33,732 bases of DNA from Dinochytrium kinnereticum (lineage: Eukaryota; Chytridiomycota; Chytridiomycetes; Chytridiales; Chytridiaceae): positions 1,195-34,926 of the forward strand of contig JADGJT010000250.1 of assembly GCA_027604005.1 (NCBI GenBank), read 5' to 3'. Below the pieces are notes generated by a model, which saw nothing but the letters and a program-made list of their open reading frames with translations, was not told where the DNA came from and searched no databases. This document shows, one piece after another, positions 33,432 to 33,732 of this stretch. A program made the translations under genes and the position numbers. The number at the start of each line of letters is the position of its first letter. Within the stretch, counting starts at the first letter, position 1.

Positions 33432-33732
33432 GCCGTGCCGTCAGCGAGATCTTTAAGAAGCAGAAGACGGCGTTCTTGCCTTACTTTGACCAGCTGATTC
33501 CCAGTCTGAACGCCATGGCGGTGAGCATAACCACTTGTTTTAAGTTTATTTTGCATTCTACATTCATAATTATTTATTTTTTTGTTGACCGTTGCTGTGC
33601 GTCTGACCTCTGACCTCCTCTCCAGACCTTCCCCGTCAACTCTGCCCGCCACTTTGCCGCCTGCATCTACGGAGACCTTATCCAGCACGCTGGGCCCCAC
33701 GCCTGGGCCTACCACACCCACTTTGCCGAGGT
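33428..33732 (+). CDS. Importin-beta family (IPO5/Kap121-123-like) exons, cut by window edge
   Basis: Exon 33428-33520 follows a good acceptor (TGTTTGTTTAG) and ends at a donor GTGAGC. The next exon runs from 33626 to the window edge (possible donor at the last two bases). The 66 residues (AVSEIFKKQKTAFLPYFDQL, then CIYGDLIQHAGPHAWAYHTH) match the HEAT repeats about three-quarters along importin-5 and Kap121/Kap123 proteins. Those proteins carry ribosomal proteins and histones through the nuclear pore. The N-terminal HEAT repeats expected upstream are not found; instead the Ser/Thr/Pro-rich frame lies there. The exon begins with ATG, so a shortened protein starting at 33428 is possible, but the strong acceptor suggests an internal exon. 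Confidence 0.65.

Overview
The window is nuclear DNA from an intron-rich eukaryote, most likely a zoosporic (flagellated) fungus of chytrid or blastocladiomycete type. Three things point there: coding regions broken by many short GT-AG introns, an intact intraflagellar-transport gene (IFT52) that non-flagellated fungi lack, and long homopolymer and microsatellite tracts between genes. This placement is inferred from gene content; I cannot name a species. I see no operons, no prokaryotic signals, no tRNA or rRNA genes, no CRISPR array and no intact transposon. Gene models were built by hand, joining exons so that splice phase and protein-family similarity agree.

Left part (1-8 kb): the last exon of a plus-strand coiled-coil gene (125-340), then two minus-strand genes. 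These are a 739-residue F-box protein with a proline-rich N-terminus (1302-4092) and a complete 464-residue aldehyde dehydrogenase in six exons (5462-7835). From 7.8 to 10.06 kb the DNA is essentially non-coding, with one doubtful small gene (8425-8748) and a dense microsatellite cluster.

Middle (10-24 kb), all on the plus strand: a 1734-residue SH3-DH-PH Rho guanine-nucleotide exchange factor (10059-16280); a 17-exon AFG2/Drg1-type double AAA ATPase of 60S ribosome maturation (17296-20895); a disordered coiled-coil protein of unknown role (21575-23122); and pterin-4a-carbinolamine dehydratase (23734-24147). The dehydratase is tail-to-tail, 59 bases apart, with an intronless mitochondrial-type PPR protein on the minus strand (24207-26735).

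Right part (26.7-33.7 kb): the PPR gene and IFT52 (27034-29151) are divergent and share a 298-base promoter region. Next come two genes for secreted proteins facing each other: a T2 ribonuclease (29711-30735), whose model needs an 8-nt micro-exon, and a small Kunitz-domain protein with an extra cysteine-rich tail (31409-31871). The window ends in a long Ser/Thr/Pro-rich open frame (31971-33431) that runs into exons of an importin-beta-type HEAT protein (33428 to the edge).

The genes are a mixture of housekeeping, cytoskeletal/flagellar and secreted functions with no shared pathway. I found no clearly new multi-gene system. The points most worth a second look are the Kunitz protein, the micro-exon, the 39-nt intron in the AFG2 gene, the long N-terminal extension of IFT52, the importin junction, and the abrupt change in intron size between the left and right halves.
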